Positions 1 to 6,619 of a stretch of DNA of 12,570 bases are shown piece by piece; positions within the stretch are counted from its first letter, which is position 1, and each line of letters begins with the position of its first letter. Source of the stretch: Syntrophaceae bacterium UBA1163. Lineage in GTDB: Bacteria; Desulfobacterota; BSN033; UBA1163. Under the pieces are notes generated by a model, which had not been told where the DNA came from, made no database searches, and saw only the letters and a list, made by a program, of their open reading frames with translations. Location of the stretch: contig DBZJ01000064.1 of the NCBI GenBank assembly GCA_002311635.1, positions 1 through 12,570 of the forward strand, written 5' to 3'. The translations under genes and the position numbers were made by a program.

Positions 1-275
1 AGATGCTTCGACGAGAGCTGTCTACACACAGCACCACATTCGAGGCAGATTACTTTGTCGTTCTTAATAGAATCTGCTGGGCTGAGCTTCGTTGCGGCTA
101 CTTCCTCTGCGGCAGTCGGAGCTAACTCAATTCCTCCAGTTTCAGCTTTCTCCAATTCTTGTAGCGTGCTGAAAACCTGCCGGAGTGAAGAGGCAATATC
201 GGCTGCGGACATAGGCGTTGAAGATACCTGGGTCCGGACAATTTCTGATGCGATTTCGATGAGTTTTTCGGGCAT
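1..275 (-). CDS. MucR/Ros-family zinc-finger transcriptional regulator, C terminus cut by window edge
   Basis: The first 91 codons of a MucR/Ros-type regulator are present. The family consists of small DNA-binding proteins with one C2H2-like zinc finger near the C terminus, often repressing many promoters including their own. The N-terminal helix (MPEKLIEIASEIVRTQV) followed by an acidic linker and KVICLECGAVCRQLSSKHL (about residues 74-92) matches the family layout: Cys77 and Cys80 are the metal-binding cysteines and His91 the first histidine. The second histidine and the C-terminal basic part lie beyond the window. The ATG at 275 is chosen because AAAGGA precedes it by a few bases. It is the last gene of the minus-strand series, separated from the nuclease-like gene upstream by about 300 bases, so it probably has its own promoter. 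The finger spacing (10 residues between Cys80 and His91) resembles deltaproteobacterial members rather than the alphaproteobacterial archetype; that comparison is from memory. Confidence 0.88.
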   Translation of the reverse strand, partial: MPEKLIEIASEIVRTQVSSTPMSAADIASSLRQVFSTLQELEKAETGGIELAPTAAEEVAATKLSPADSIKNDKVICLECGAVCRQLSSKH

Positions 276-330
276 TGGGAATCCTTTTGTATGAAGTAAA
301 TGAGAAACGTCAATATTCAGATCACGATTC

Positions 331-358
331 ATTTTAGTAAGTTAGTTTTTGAATGCAA
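331..358 (-). promoter_or_regulatory. possible sigma70-type promoter of the MucR gene
   Basis: On the minus strand, TTGCAT (358-353) and TAAAAT (336-331) are separated by 16 bases. The -10 box matches the consensus at five of six positions and the -35 box at three. The predicted start of transcription is about 50 bases before the MucR ATG. It was found by eye only. Confidence 0.3.
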
Positions 359-425
359 AGAACAACTTTTTAACCGGGTGGGTCCCTTTTACGTGTCCGT
401 TAGTGTGTCCGTATTGCATTTCAGC

Positions 426-518
426 TCACTCCGCTCCGCAGTTCGGGCAAAACTGGGCAAGCGCATATAACGGTTCAAAACGCAGCGGGTTTCTCCGCTG
501 CCGCCAATGGTTCGCCAT
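426..518 (-). CDS. possible very small CxxC (zinc-knuckle) protein
   Basis: A 30-codon minus-strand ORF starts at ATG 518 (MANHWRQRRNPLRFEPLYAL, then AQFCPNCGAE) and ends at TGA 426-428. An in-frame ATG at 551 would add eleven residues. The basic, aromatic N terminus followed by a terminal CPNCG pair resembles short hypothetical proteins of one zinc knuckle, but I recognise no named family. No clear ribosome binding site precedes either start. A perfect 6-base inverted repeat (CAGCGG / CCGCTG, 483-500) lies inside the reading frame and could be a coding coincidence. It lies between the nuclease-like gene and MucR, in a stretch (276-583) with no other convincing gene. Confidence 0.35.
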   Translation of the reverse strand: MANHWRQRRNPLRFEPLYALAQFCPNCGAE

Positions 519-583
519 TTCTGTCTGTGTGGAAGATATGAGCAGCCCCATGTAAGGAATTGCGTATATTCCGTCTCTTGGAC

Positions 584-1579
584 TTACGTACCGTCTCGTT
601 CTGGAGTACCACCAATATAGATATACTTGCCGTCTACCAGCTTCACGATACCACGCTTAATGGAGCCTCGCGCTATGCGCTTTACCCTGCCTTCAGGGTT
701 GCTAGACCTAGGTGCCCAGCCGTGCTTAAGGGCCTTGTCGAGTAACGTATTAAGGTCGATACCTTGAGCGCCGGCCGATTTGATGGTGTCTACGATATCT
801 TGGGCACTGGTGTCTGCGCGGAATTCCCTACCGAGGGTACTTTTTTTTACTTTATCAACCGGATGTGATGGCGGGGGGGTTATCACAGAGATAGTGGGTG
901 TCACCCGGATTTCTATCACCAGTTCCTTCATTGCCTCTTGAACAGCATCTTCTCCATAACCATATGCATCCAACTCTTTCTTCAAAAACTCCTTCACACT
1001 CAACTTAATTTCCTTGGAATGAAGGGCACGTTTCAATTCCTCTATTTTTTGGTCCCTCTGGAATATGAGTATTTTTTCATCCACATAGGAGCTATACTGC
1101 TTCGACAGGAAGTTATTTCTCGAAAAGACTTCTACGAACTTCAATCCGCTCTCAGATTTTTCATCGAATTTGATTCTGTCCAGAAGAAATGCCTCATGCT
1201 GAACCGGCGAAGATTTACCATCATAGAATACCAGAATTTCGCTTCCAATGAGCAAGCCAAAGTCCGCTTTCATCTGGCGCATGTAGGATCTCAGTTGCCC
1301 AGCACAATTGGGGGTATCGATTCGTTCTGATGGCTTCTTTACTTCTATTGCGATTATAGGATACCTTTCCGGCGAGTAAATAACGAGATCGGGCCGTATT
1401 GTACCCCTGCCGATAGGGAGAATTGGCTGGATTTCAATCTCTTTTAGAAATTGGCTCCACCCAAGCTTCTCAATGGACCGAAGAACCTTGTCCTGAAAAG
1501 CGCTTTCGCTGGTGCTCAACGGCACTTTCAGAATAAAACAGAATTCAGCCCACAAATTTTCTAAAGCTCTTTGATCCAT
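584..1579 (-). CDS. HsdR-N-type PD-(D/E)XK nuclease-domain protein
   Basis: This is a 331-residue protein whose first half looks like the type I restriction enzyme R-protein N-terminal domain (HSDR_N), a PD-(D/E)XK nuclease fold. With the start at 1579, the core is GRGTIRPDLVIY (Asp64), then AIEVKKP (Glu79, Lys81), then GQLRSYM (Gln95 and Tyr98), matching the D...ExK...QxxxY order. Residues about 170-205 are charged and may form a coiled coil. The last 70 residues (DIVDTIKSAGAQGIDLNTLL and on to the C terminus) look like a winged-helix domain. There is no helicase part and no methylase or specificity gene nearby, so it is a stand-alone protein, as is common in islands; DNA cleavage is inferred. 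A TTG at 1621 in the same frame would add 14 residues but has no ribosome binding site; the ATG at 1579 is preceded by GGAAATGGGCT. Confidence 0.75.
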   Translation of the reverse strand: MDQRALENLWAEFCFILKVPLSTSESAFQDKVLRSIEKLGWSQFLKEIEIQPILPIGRGTIRPDLVIYSPERYPIIAIEVKKPSERIDTPNCAGQLRSYMRQMKADFGLLIGSEILVFYDGKSSPVQHEAFLLDRIKFDEKSESGLKFVEVFSRNNFLSKQYSSYVDEKILIFQRDQKIEELKRALHSKEIKLSVKEFLKKELDAYGYGEDAVQEAMKELVIEIRVTPTISVITPPPSHPVDKVKKSTLGREFRADTSAQDIVDTIKSAGAQGIDLNTLLDKALKHGWAPRSSNPEGRVKRIARGSIKRGIVKLVDGKYIYIGGTPERDGT

Positions 1580-1714
1580 AGCCCATTTCCATTTTGAGAG
1601 CGAAGCTTTGGTGCTCCACAATTAGCCAAAATAGAACTTTATTCAGTTAAATCAAGCGAAAAATGACGATTGTGCGGATCGATAAGAGGTACTCAATTCC
1701 CCGATGTGATCAGG

Positions 1715-2088
1715 CTACTTCACCATAATCTGTGAGGGATCTTTCACCACAATCTCTGGCCCCCTTGATAGCTCTGTACCATCCCTGTTACACAAATATC
1801 CTTCTTAAAATATAGCGCTTCGGGCGGCCTGTCGAACTTACTTCTGTCCGATCCCCAAATAAGCACTGTGAAGACCTGATTTGGATAGGGTTTGTCGAGA
1901 TTAATAAAGGTCGGCTGCCCCTTACTTCGAGTGGCATAATGTGCACTGGCAACCGTGCCGCATACGGTTTTTTGCTGACCGATGAATTTGGCGGCGTCTT
2001 CGGGGGTGATGGTATCCTGGGCAAGAGCAATAGACAGTAATCCGAACAGGACGAACAACAGAACCGAAGACCTCAAAATCTTCCTCAT
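1715..2088 (-). pseudogene. exported OB-fold-like small protein, frameshifted near its C terminus
   Basis: The gene starts at ATG 2088 (GGAGG nine bases upstream) with a signal peptide (MRKILRSSVLLFVLFGLL to ALA, cut before QDT). The exported domain has the conserved blocks CGTVASAHYATRSKGQPTF, NLDKPYPNQVFTVLIWGSD and ICVTG of a widespread small exported protein thought to have an OB-like nucleic-acid-binding fold. The frame ends early at TGA 1744-1746, giving 114 residues with an atypical tail (QGGQRLW). One extra base at the G5 run (C5 on the plus strand, 1760-1764) would give QGGPEIVVKDPSQIMVK, the expected family tail with its PEIVV block, ending at TAG 1715-1717 (124 residues). So it is either a real frameshift, a sequencing or assembly indel, or, less likely, a -1 ribosomal frameshift. 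Function is unknown; it lies fourth in a run of exported-protein genes. Confidence 0.8.
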
Positions 2089-2104
2089 CTACGCTTCCTC
2101 CATG

Positions 2105-2130
2105 AAAAAAGACCGTCAACGAGTTGGTCT
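2105..2130 (-). terminator. possible weak hairpin terminator or attenuator
   Basis: On the minus strand AGACC (2130-2126) and GGTCT (2114-2110) can pair around an 11-base loop, followed directly by T6 (2110-2105, shared with the stem foot). The element lies between the stop codon of one exported-protein gene (2152) and the ribosome binding site of the next (2088), so it could lower expression of the downstream gene. The stem is only five pairs. Confidence 0.35.
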
Positions 2131-2151
2131 CATCCAGCGAGTAAGGCTCCT

Positions 2152-2655
2152 CTAATTTGTACATTGAAGGTATACAGTGGAAACGCATGGATACTCAGAG
2201 CCGGGAAAGAGCATCGGTTCACTCAGGGACCAGACGGCGAATCCAGATCTTTCATCTAAAGTGAACGACTTCGCCACAGGTATTTCACCGCCGTGGTACA
2301 AAGCGATAAGCCACTTGTTGCGGCGTCCTGTAACCTGATAACGGTCCGGTTTTTCATTACCCGATTGAAGAATGAGTGTGTCGCCATCCAACCAGAGGCG
2401 CAGATGGTCGGTCCCTTTTCCAACCTTACCGGTCAACTTGGGTGTTTTGAAGTCTTGCTGCTCAAGCGCTTGCTCCACCAATATGGTTGATGCAATGGCA
2501 ATACATTTCACCGGCTTTAACCAATTTACATCTTTTGGCGAAGGTAATGTGAACCGCATTGAATACTCGTCAGGTGTGTCTTGCTTTTCTTGGGCAATTG
2601 CGTATGAAACTGCTAAGGTGAGGAAGAGCATTGCGAGAATGATAATTTTCTTCAT
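2152..2655 (-). CDS. exported hypothetical protein
   Basis: This 167-residue protein has a clear signal peptide (MKKIIILAMLFLTLAVSYAIAQ). The mature part begins EKQDTPDEYSMRFTLPSPKD, continues with a block ILVEQALEQQDFKTPKLTGK, then LRLWLDGDTLILQSGNEKPD and a WLIALYHGG stretch that suggests beta strands. Two cysteines near the C terminus (YPCVSTVYLQCTN) could form a disulphide after export. I recognise no named family. ATG 2655 is chosen over an ATG nine codons upstream because GGGAG stands nine bases before it and the longer form would bury the signal peptide. It lies between the TPR gene (58-base gap) and the OB-fold-like gene, both exported, so a shared envelope role is plausible but unproven. 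Confidence 0.8.
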   Translation of the reverse strand: MKKIIILAMLFLTLAVSYAIAQEKQDTPDEYSMRFTLPSPKDVNWLKPVKCIAIASTILVEQALEQQDFKTPKLTGKVGKGTDHLRLWLDGDTLILQSGNEKPDRYQVTGRRNKWLIALYHGGEIPVAKSFTLDERSGFAVWSLSEPMLFPGSEYPCVSTVYLQCTN

Positions 2656-2713
2656 CGGCGCTACTCCCAGTAAGTTGCCCATAAGTGAAGTATCTATTGT
2701 TAATAGCCCATGT

Positions 2714-4591
2714 TCACTGTAGCGCCCCGCTTTTACACAGGTGGTTGTACAAGACTTCGCCGAAGCTATCCGGTATTATGCTTTGCCACCTTGTAGTGCC
2801 AGTCCTTTGCACAGCATCTCCATTTTCATCGTACAGGAGAAACTCAAGCACGTGCATTTGCTTTGAGGAGCAATTTATCTCGCAATTCTCCAAAAACTCC
2901 TGCGAATTCTTGTTGTTGGATTTGATCCAGAACTTAACAATGTGCGTTCCGCTTTTCTCGATTGTTTTGAAATCCAGATATATAGGTGAAATAGTCTCTT
3001 TGTCTTTCGTAAGTGGCCGCCATCTGTCTATCGCTTCCTCATAGCTAGGGAAGCCCTTCGCCGCCCTGTTGTAATCCAGGATAGCTTTCCTCCAATCACC
3101 ACAGATCAAATACGTATCTCCACGTTTTACATATAACTCTGGCATTATGGTGGAATAATGGATATCCTTCTTAAGAAACTGTTTTGCAAAGTCTTCGTAC
3201 TTCCAATTTGGAAATGTCTTTTTCCACAATAATTTCGCTAAAATGTCGTCAGAAACGCTGTTGTACTCAGGATATATAGCGCGAAATTGCGATACATTCA
3301 TTAAGATAATATTATCTGCCAAATACAGTTGTATTGCTTTTGTATAATCATTAATCGCGTTTTCATAATTGCCAGCTATCGAATTGGCACTTGCGCGGTT
3401 ACTATAACTACTATAAAGCCAGTGAAAATCGTCTGATTTCTTCTCCTTGATATCAATTGCTGCTGAAAAATCACTGATTGCGCGGTAATAACGGGCTAAC
3501 TTCATGTTCGCCAGACCTCTATCATTGTATGTCCCACCCTCAACTGGACAAAGCTCAATGATTTTGTCGTAGTCTTGAATAGCCAATTCGTATTGTTGCG
3601 TTTCTAAATTAATCTCTGCTCTCTTCTGGTAGGCTTCTATCATCTTTGGGTCTATCTTAATAGCCGCTGTATAAGCCTCAATGATTTTAGAACACTCTTC
3701 AGGATATGCATTCCAAATTGATTGTCCGTTCAGTGTGAACTTTGCCTCTTTACGGTAATCCTCATCCGACTTTCGACCAAATGCAAGTTTTTGGTCCAAA
3801 ATAGAGCCAAGTATGTAGTATGACATTGGACTACTGTGATTTAGACTAATAGCCTTGGTAACATCCGCAATTGCATGTTCATATCCTTGAGGGACACCAT
3901 TAAGCATCAAACGGTAATTGTAATAAAACAGCCCTCTAAACAGATATCCTTTATAGTCATTCGGATATATGCTGATAATTTCGTCAAAATCTTTTTGTCC
4001 CCATGCACCTGCCTCCGGTTCTTCGTTCGGTGTTGTACCCGAAGGCGGAATGGCGTCATGGATATCTATGTTGATGGCTTTTTCGAGATCATCCATAGCG
4101 CGTTCGAAATTACCGCTTTCTTTGAGTACTTTAGCCCTAAGACTGAAGTGGGAAGCGGTGGTTTTGAAAGCCCCATCATACTTGCTGGACGAATGCAATG
4201 AAATTGCCTTATCAATATCAGCAATGATCATAGGGTAATTCTTACTTCGTAGAAAAAGGTAATTTGCCATTGCCCGCATGAAGTACCCATCCGAATATTC
4301 TGGATTCTCTTCTAGGATCTTGTCGAGTTTCTCAATAGCTGGTTTGAGTTTGTCGGGATCTTTCTCATGTCCGATGATTCCAAATGTATCATTTAGGTCA
4401 GTGTACATCGCCTTTTGTTCTTTTGTGAGTTCCGTGACTTTGTTGTTGAGGCCGACTATCTCTGGCGGTTCCTGCAACTGTTCGGCAAAGGCAACTCCAA
4501 GGGTGGAATAAGAAAGGAAAATAACAGCACCGTGGATACATGCGGCAAGGCAGAAATGCAATGGAGCAAATGCTCGCCATTTCCTGAGCAT
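2714..4591 (-). CDS. exported TPR-repeat protein with surface-adhesin-E-like C-terminal domain
   Basis: This is a 625-residue protein. Start ATG 4591 has GGAGGAG four bases upstream; an in-frame ATG at 4639 would precede the signal segment (CLAACIHGAVIFLSYSTLGV to AFA) and is less likely. Residues about 60-530 hold many tetratricopeptide repeats, for example SLRAKVLKESGNFERAMDDL, YQKRAEINLETQQYELAIQD, NDRGLANMKLARYYRAISDF and NRASANSIAGNYENAINDYT, a scaffold for protein binding. The last 90 residues differ: YLDFKTIEKSGTHIVKFWIK, CEINCSSKQMHVLEFLLYDE and IIPDSFGEVLYNHLCKSG follow the pattern of the surface-adhesin protein E domain (strand-rich, CEINC block, final Cys). That assignment is from pattern memory. 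It is probably periplasmic or outer-surface. The coding sequence looks more AT-rich than its neighbours. It lies 55 bases after the Sel1 gene and is likely co-transcribed with it. Confidence 0.85.
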   Translation of the reverse strand: MLRKWRAFAPLHFCLAACIHGAVIFLSYSTLGVAFAEQLQEPPEIVGLNNKVTELTKEQKAMYTDLNDTFGIIGHEKDPDKLKPAIEKLDKILEENPEYSDGYFMRAMANYLFLRSKNYPMIIADIDKAISLHSSSKYDGAFKTTASHFSLRAKVLKESGNFERAMDDLEKAINIDIHDAIPPSGTTPNEEPEAGAWGQKDFDEIISIYPNDYKGYLFRGLFYYNYRLMLNGVPQGYEHAIADVTKAISLNHSSPMSYYILGSILDQKLAFGRKSDEDYRKEAKFTLNGQSIWNAYPEECSKIIEAYTAAIKIDPKMIEAYQKRAEINLETQQYELAIQDYDKIIELCPVEGGTYNDRGLANMKLARYYRAISDFSAAIDIKEKKSDDFHWLYSSYSNRASANSIAGNYENAINDYTKAIQLYLADNIILMNVSQFRAIYPEYNSVSDDILAKLLWKKTFPNWKYEDFAKQFLKKDIHYSTIMPELYVKRGDTYLICGDWRKAILDYNRAAKGFPSYEEAIDRWRPLTKDKETISPIYLDFKTIEKSGTHIVKFWIKSNNKNSQEFLENCEINCSSKQMHVLEFLLYDENGDAVQRTGTTRWQSIIPDSFGEVLYNHLCKSGALQ

Positions 4592-4646
4592 AAAACTCCT
4601 CCATTTGTGAGATGAAAGGAACTTGCAGCAATCTTCCATTTTGCCG

Positions 4647-5123
4647 TTAATCGTTGCCTTTCGGCTTCCACTCTCTTGCTAGACGCTGAGCTTCGGTGAT
4701 TTGGGCTTGAGTCATTTTCTCAGCCACTTGATCTCTGAACCCTCGCGCCGCTGCAAGTCCTCGTGCCCCTGCTAAATTAAACCATAAATGCGCTTGCACA
4801 AGATCTTTCGGTACGCCTTTGCCGTCGGCGTACATCACACCAATATGGAATAGTGCATTAGCATCCCCCTGATCCGCTGCCTTCCGGTACCACTTCATTG
4901 CCTCGGCATAATCCTGTGGAACACCTTCTCCAAAGTCGAGCATCCATCCCAGAAGGCGTTGTGCTTCGGCATTTCCCTGCACCGCCAAAGGCTTTAGTTC
5001 ATTGTAAGCAGTGACGTAATCGCCTCGGTCATAAGCCGCTTTACCGTCATCAAAACCGGCATAAGCAAGGGCAGCGAATCCGACCAGTACAGCGATAAAA
5101 AGCAGGAATTTGAATTTTTTCAT
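4647..5123 (-). CDS. exported Sel1-repeat protein
   Basis: This is a 158-residue protein with signal peptide MKKFKFLLFIAVLVGFAALA ending YAG. Sel1-like (SLR) helical repeats follow: AYDRGDYVTAYNELKPLA, GNAEAQRLLGWMLDFGEGVP with QDYAEAMKWYRKAADQGD, then ANALFHIGVMYADGKGVPKD with LVQAHLWFNLAGARG. The typical Sel1 signature (A..LG..Y..G.GV..D...A..W...AA..G) is clear. Such proteins are solenoid adaptors in the envelope; no catalytic function is expected. The C terminus (AREWKPKGND) is a common Sel1 family ending. GAGGAGG precedes ATG 5123. It is the first gene of the exported-protein run, with 250 bases upstream before the HEPN-like gene, so it may head its own transcript. Confidence 0.92.
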   Translation of the reverse strand: MKKFKFLLFIAVLVGFAALAYAGFDDGKAAYDRGDYVTAYNELKPLAVQGNAEAQRLLGWMLDFGEGVPQDYAEAMKWYRKAADQGDANALFHIGVMYADGKGVPKDLVQAHLWFNLAGARGLAAARGFRDQVAEKMTQAQITEAQRLAREWKPKGND

Positions 5124-5189
5124 TTTGCCTCCTCGATCTGACGGGCATCAAGGGAAAGGGGCAAAGCAGGAGAATTTGTTGGTGGAAGC

Positions 5190-5217
5190 ATATTACAGTT
5201 ACATTCCGGTTTCGCAA
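5190..5217 (-). promoter_or_regulatory. possible promoter of the exported-protein operon
   Basis: On the minus strand TTGCGA (5217-5212) and TAATAT (5195-5190) are 16 bases apart, each matching the sigma70 consensus at four of six positions, about 65 bases before the Sel1 start codon. Assigned by eye; it fits the gap between the HEPN-like gene and the Sel1 gene. Confidence 0.25.
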
Positions 5218-5371
5218 GAATATTTTTGGACTGTGAAGCTTGATGAAATTGAATGGGCTTTTTCAGGCTCGGAAAAGAGGGGTCGTAGACCCAATTGGAA
5301 TCTAAGGGCGTGTTGATATTCATCACAAGACCCCTATAAAAAAGGGCACTTGCTCCTTCCCCTATCTTATT

Positions 5372-6142
5372 TCATGTTTGCTTCTTAAACATCAGGGCAG
5401 GGTCAAATCTGACATTGTACTTACTATTTACGATAGACATCAAAAAAGTGTTCGTGTCCATTAGATATTCTATATCTCCTTCTATGGTTGGTATAGGTGC
5501 AATTGGTCCACTCTTGTGGATAATTTCATGCCGTGTATCATCAATCGCGCTAATTCTATCTCTGTCGTAGCTATATGGTTTTGTCAAAACGCCAATGGTG
5601 GAAGGAGGGTGACATACCTGAAAGAGCCTGTCCAGCTTGTGAAGTAATGAGGCTCTATCAAGTGAATCTACATACGAGGCCACTTCTCTTGTGGTTATCT
5701 CCTCAAGTGTAGCATCTCTTATCTCCCTAACTGATATTTTCTTTCCTGCAATGAGATGTACCCAGTCACACGGTGCCAGCAAAGAACAAACGCGACAATA
5801 ATCAAGCACAGCGCCATCCAAAACTGAATGAGCGAAGACCAGACAAGTTGCATCTACAACCGCCTTATAGGACTCAATATTCTGGGAAGATAACATCTTT
5901 GTTAAACCTTCTATTCCACCGATGTGTTCAAAAAACCTCTCCCGACCATCCACTCCCACAAAAAAACGCTCATTCTCAACATCATTTGCCAGTGACTCCG
6001 AAAAAGAACGATTCGATTCGATCAACCCCGGAATCACTAGTCCGATGCTTCTTAATGAGATATGTCTATATAAACCAATAGAGCCAAACAGGCCGGCAGC
6101 TCGCAAGAACGTATTCAGGAAAATAGATTCTGCCTCAGACAT
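5372..6142 (-). CDS. HEPN-like protein with RX4H motif, function unknown
   Basis: This is a 256-residue, mostly helical, apparently soluble protein. Near its C terminus, IDDTRHEIIHKSGP (Arg204 to His209) fits the RX4-6H motif that marks active HEPN ribonucleases and toxins, in the sequence style of the RiboL-PSP/MAE_28990 groups (RxxIVHxxG). An earlier helix, LVFAHSVLDGAVLDYCRVCS (102-121), could be the first helix of the four-helix bundle. The mid part (RDATLEEITTREVASYVDSL) is charged. If active, it would be an RNase used in defence or as a toxin, but no antitoxin (MNT, nucleotidyltransferase) is adjacent; HEPN-fold proteins without catalysis are also common. AAGGAG precedes ATG 6142. A weak hairpin follows the stop (CAAG / CTTG enclosing CCC / GGG, about 5323-5350). 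Confidence 0.6.
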   Translation of the reverse strand: MSEAESIFLNTFLRAAGLFGSIGLYRHISLRSIGLVIPGLIESNRSFSESLANDVENERFFVGVDGRERFFEHIGGIEGLTKMLSSQNIESYKAVVDATCLVFAHSVLDGAVLDYCRVCSLLAPCDWVHLIAGKKISVREIRDATLEEITTREVASYVDSLDRASLLHKLDRLFQVCHPPSTIGVLTKPYSYDRDRISAIDDTRHEIIHKSGPIAPIPTIEGDIEYLMDTNTFLMSIVNSKYNVRFDPALMFKKQT

Positions 6143-6545
6143 TTTCCTACTCCTTGACCATCGTGAAGCTAGTCCAAAATTCGAAAGCTATGGACTGTCG
6201 CTGATAGTTTACAAACCACATGAGCATGATCACGCAAACCACTTCAAATGTCCATAGGATTTGAGGCAGGCATAATCAACCGAGCAGGCGTAACGAACCA
6301 TTCCCGTTGTGACGTGAAAGTTACAACTAAAGGCATACCAAAGGGGCAGCTAAACCAGAAGTGGGGAAGATGGAAACCGGAATTAGTGGCTGTCAGACTT
6401 AGACCCGCGACAAGGGAGAAGCGGAGCCGCCGAGAGCGCTCTTCCTTGTGTTTCTCGATCCTTCCGAATTAGCTAAGAACGTTCGTTTTCAGTTATGGCA
6501 CGCAGGATTGAGATCCACCTCCTATTTACAGTGAAAAAATAAAAA
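6143..6545. other. stretch without a convincing gene
   Basis: About 400 bases lie between the operon-end hairpin and the HEPN-like gene. The longest ORF is on the plus strand (6248-6472, 74 codons) with no ribosome binding site and a very basic product. The minus strand has only a 30-codon ORF (about 6345 to 6253) with no ribosome binding site. Small palindromes are visible: AGAGCGCTCT (6433-6442) and GAACGTTC (6477-6484). The base immediately upstream part, near 6150, is the ribosome binding site of the HEPN-like gene. It may hold that gene's promoter or an unrecognised RNA, but I see nothing decisive. Confidence 0.4.
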
Positions 6546-6604
6546 TTGCAGTTTTGCTTGAAGCTGAACATTGCCCTTTGTGGTAGGGGCATCCAGCTTC
6601 AAGC
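6533..6604 (-). terminator. long hairpin with T-rich tail ending the DUF operon
   Basis: A perfect 11-base inverted repeat, GCTTGAAGCTG (6556-6566) and CAGCTTCAAGC (6594-6604), encloses a second pairing, TGCCC (6572-6576) with GGGCA (6587-6591). Read on the minus strand it begins 16 bases after the stop of the DUF3150 gene and is followed, after about ten bases, by a T-rich run (6545-6533). The distance to the T tract is longer than in a textbook intrinsic terminator, so it could also be a 3'-end RNA-stabilising stem. Confidence 0.5.
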
Positions 6605-6619
6605 GAAACCCAAACGATT

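Noticed and set aside
244..293. TTGACG / TACAAA-like boxes (about 314-287) as the MucR promoter
   Set aside because: The -10 box would end directly at the ribosome binding site and leave almost no leader; the boxes further upstream fit better.
342..419. Minus-strand ORF of 25 codons (MQYGHTNGHVKGTHPVKKLF...) with GGAG about nine bases upstream
   Set aside because: It is too short, its composition is partly set by the 8-base direct repeat, and it has no recognisable motif; it overlaps the putative MucR promoter region.
483..500. CAGCGG / CCGCTG hairpin as a terminator of the nuclease-like gene
   Set aside because: It lies 85 bases after the stop, lacks a proper T tract on the minus strand and falls inside a possible small coding frame.
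938..1330. Plus-strand ORF of 130 codons
   Set aside because: It is antisense to the HsdR-N-like gene, has no ribosome binding site and shows no domain pattern.
5120..5326. Minus-strand ORF of 67-68 codons ending in an ATGA overlap with the Sel1 start codon
   Set aside because: It has no motif and only a weak ribosome binding site; its composition looks non-coding, and it covers the putative promoter of the Sel1 gene. The overlap is suggestive but insufficient.
6248..6472. Plus-strand ORF of 74 codons with a very basic product
   Set aside because: It has no ribosome binding site, it is the only plus-strand candidate in an otherwise minus-strand window, and no family was recognised. It is kept only as part of the unexplained stretch.
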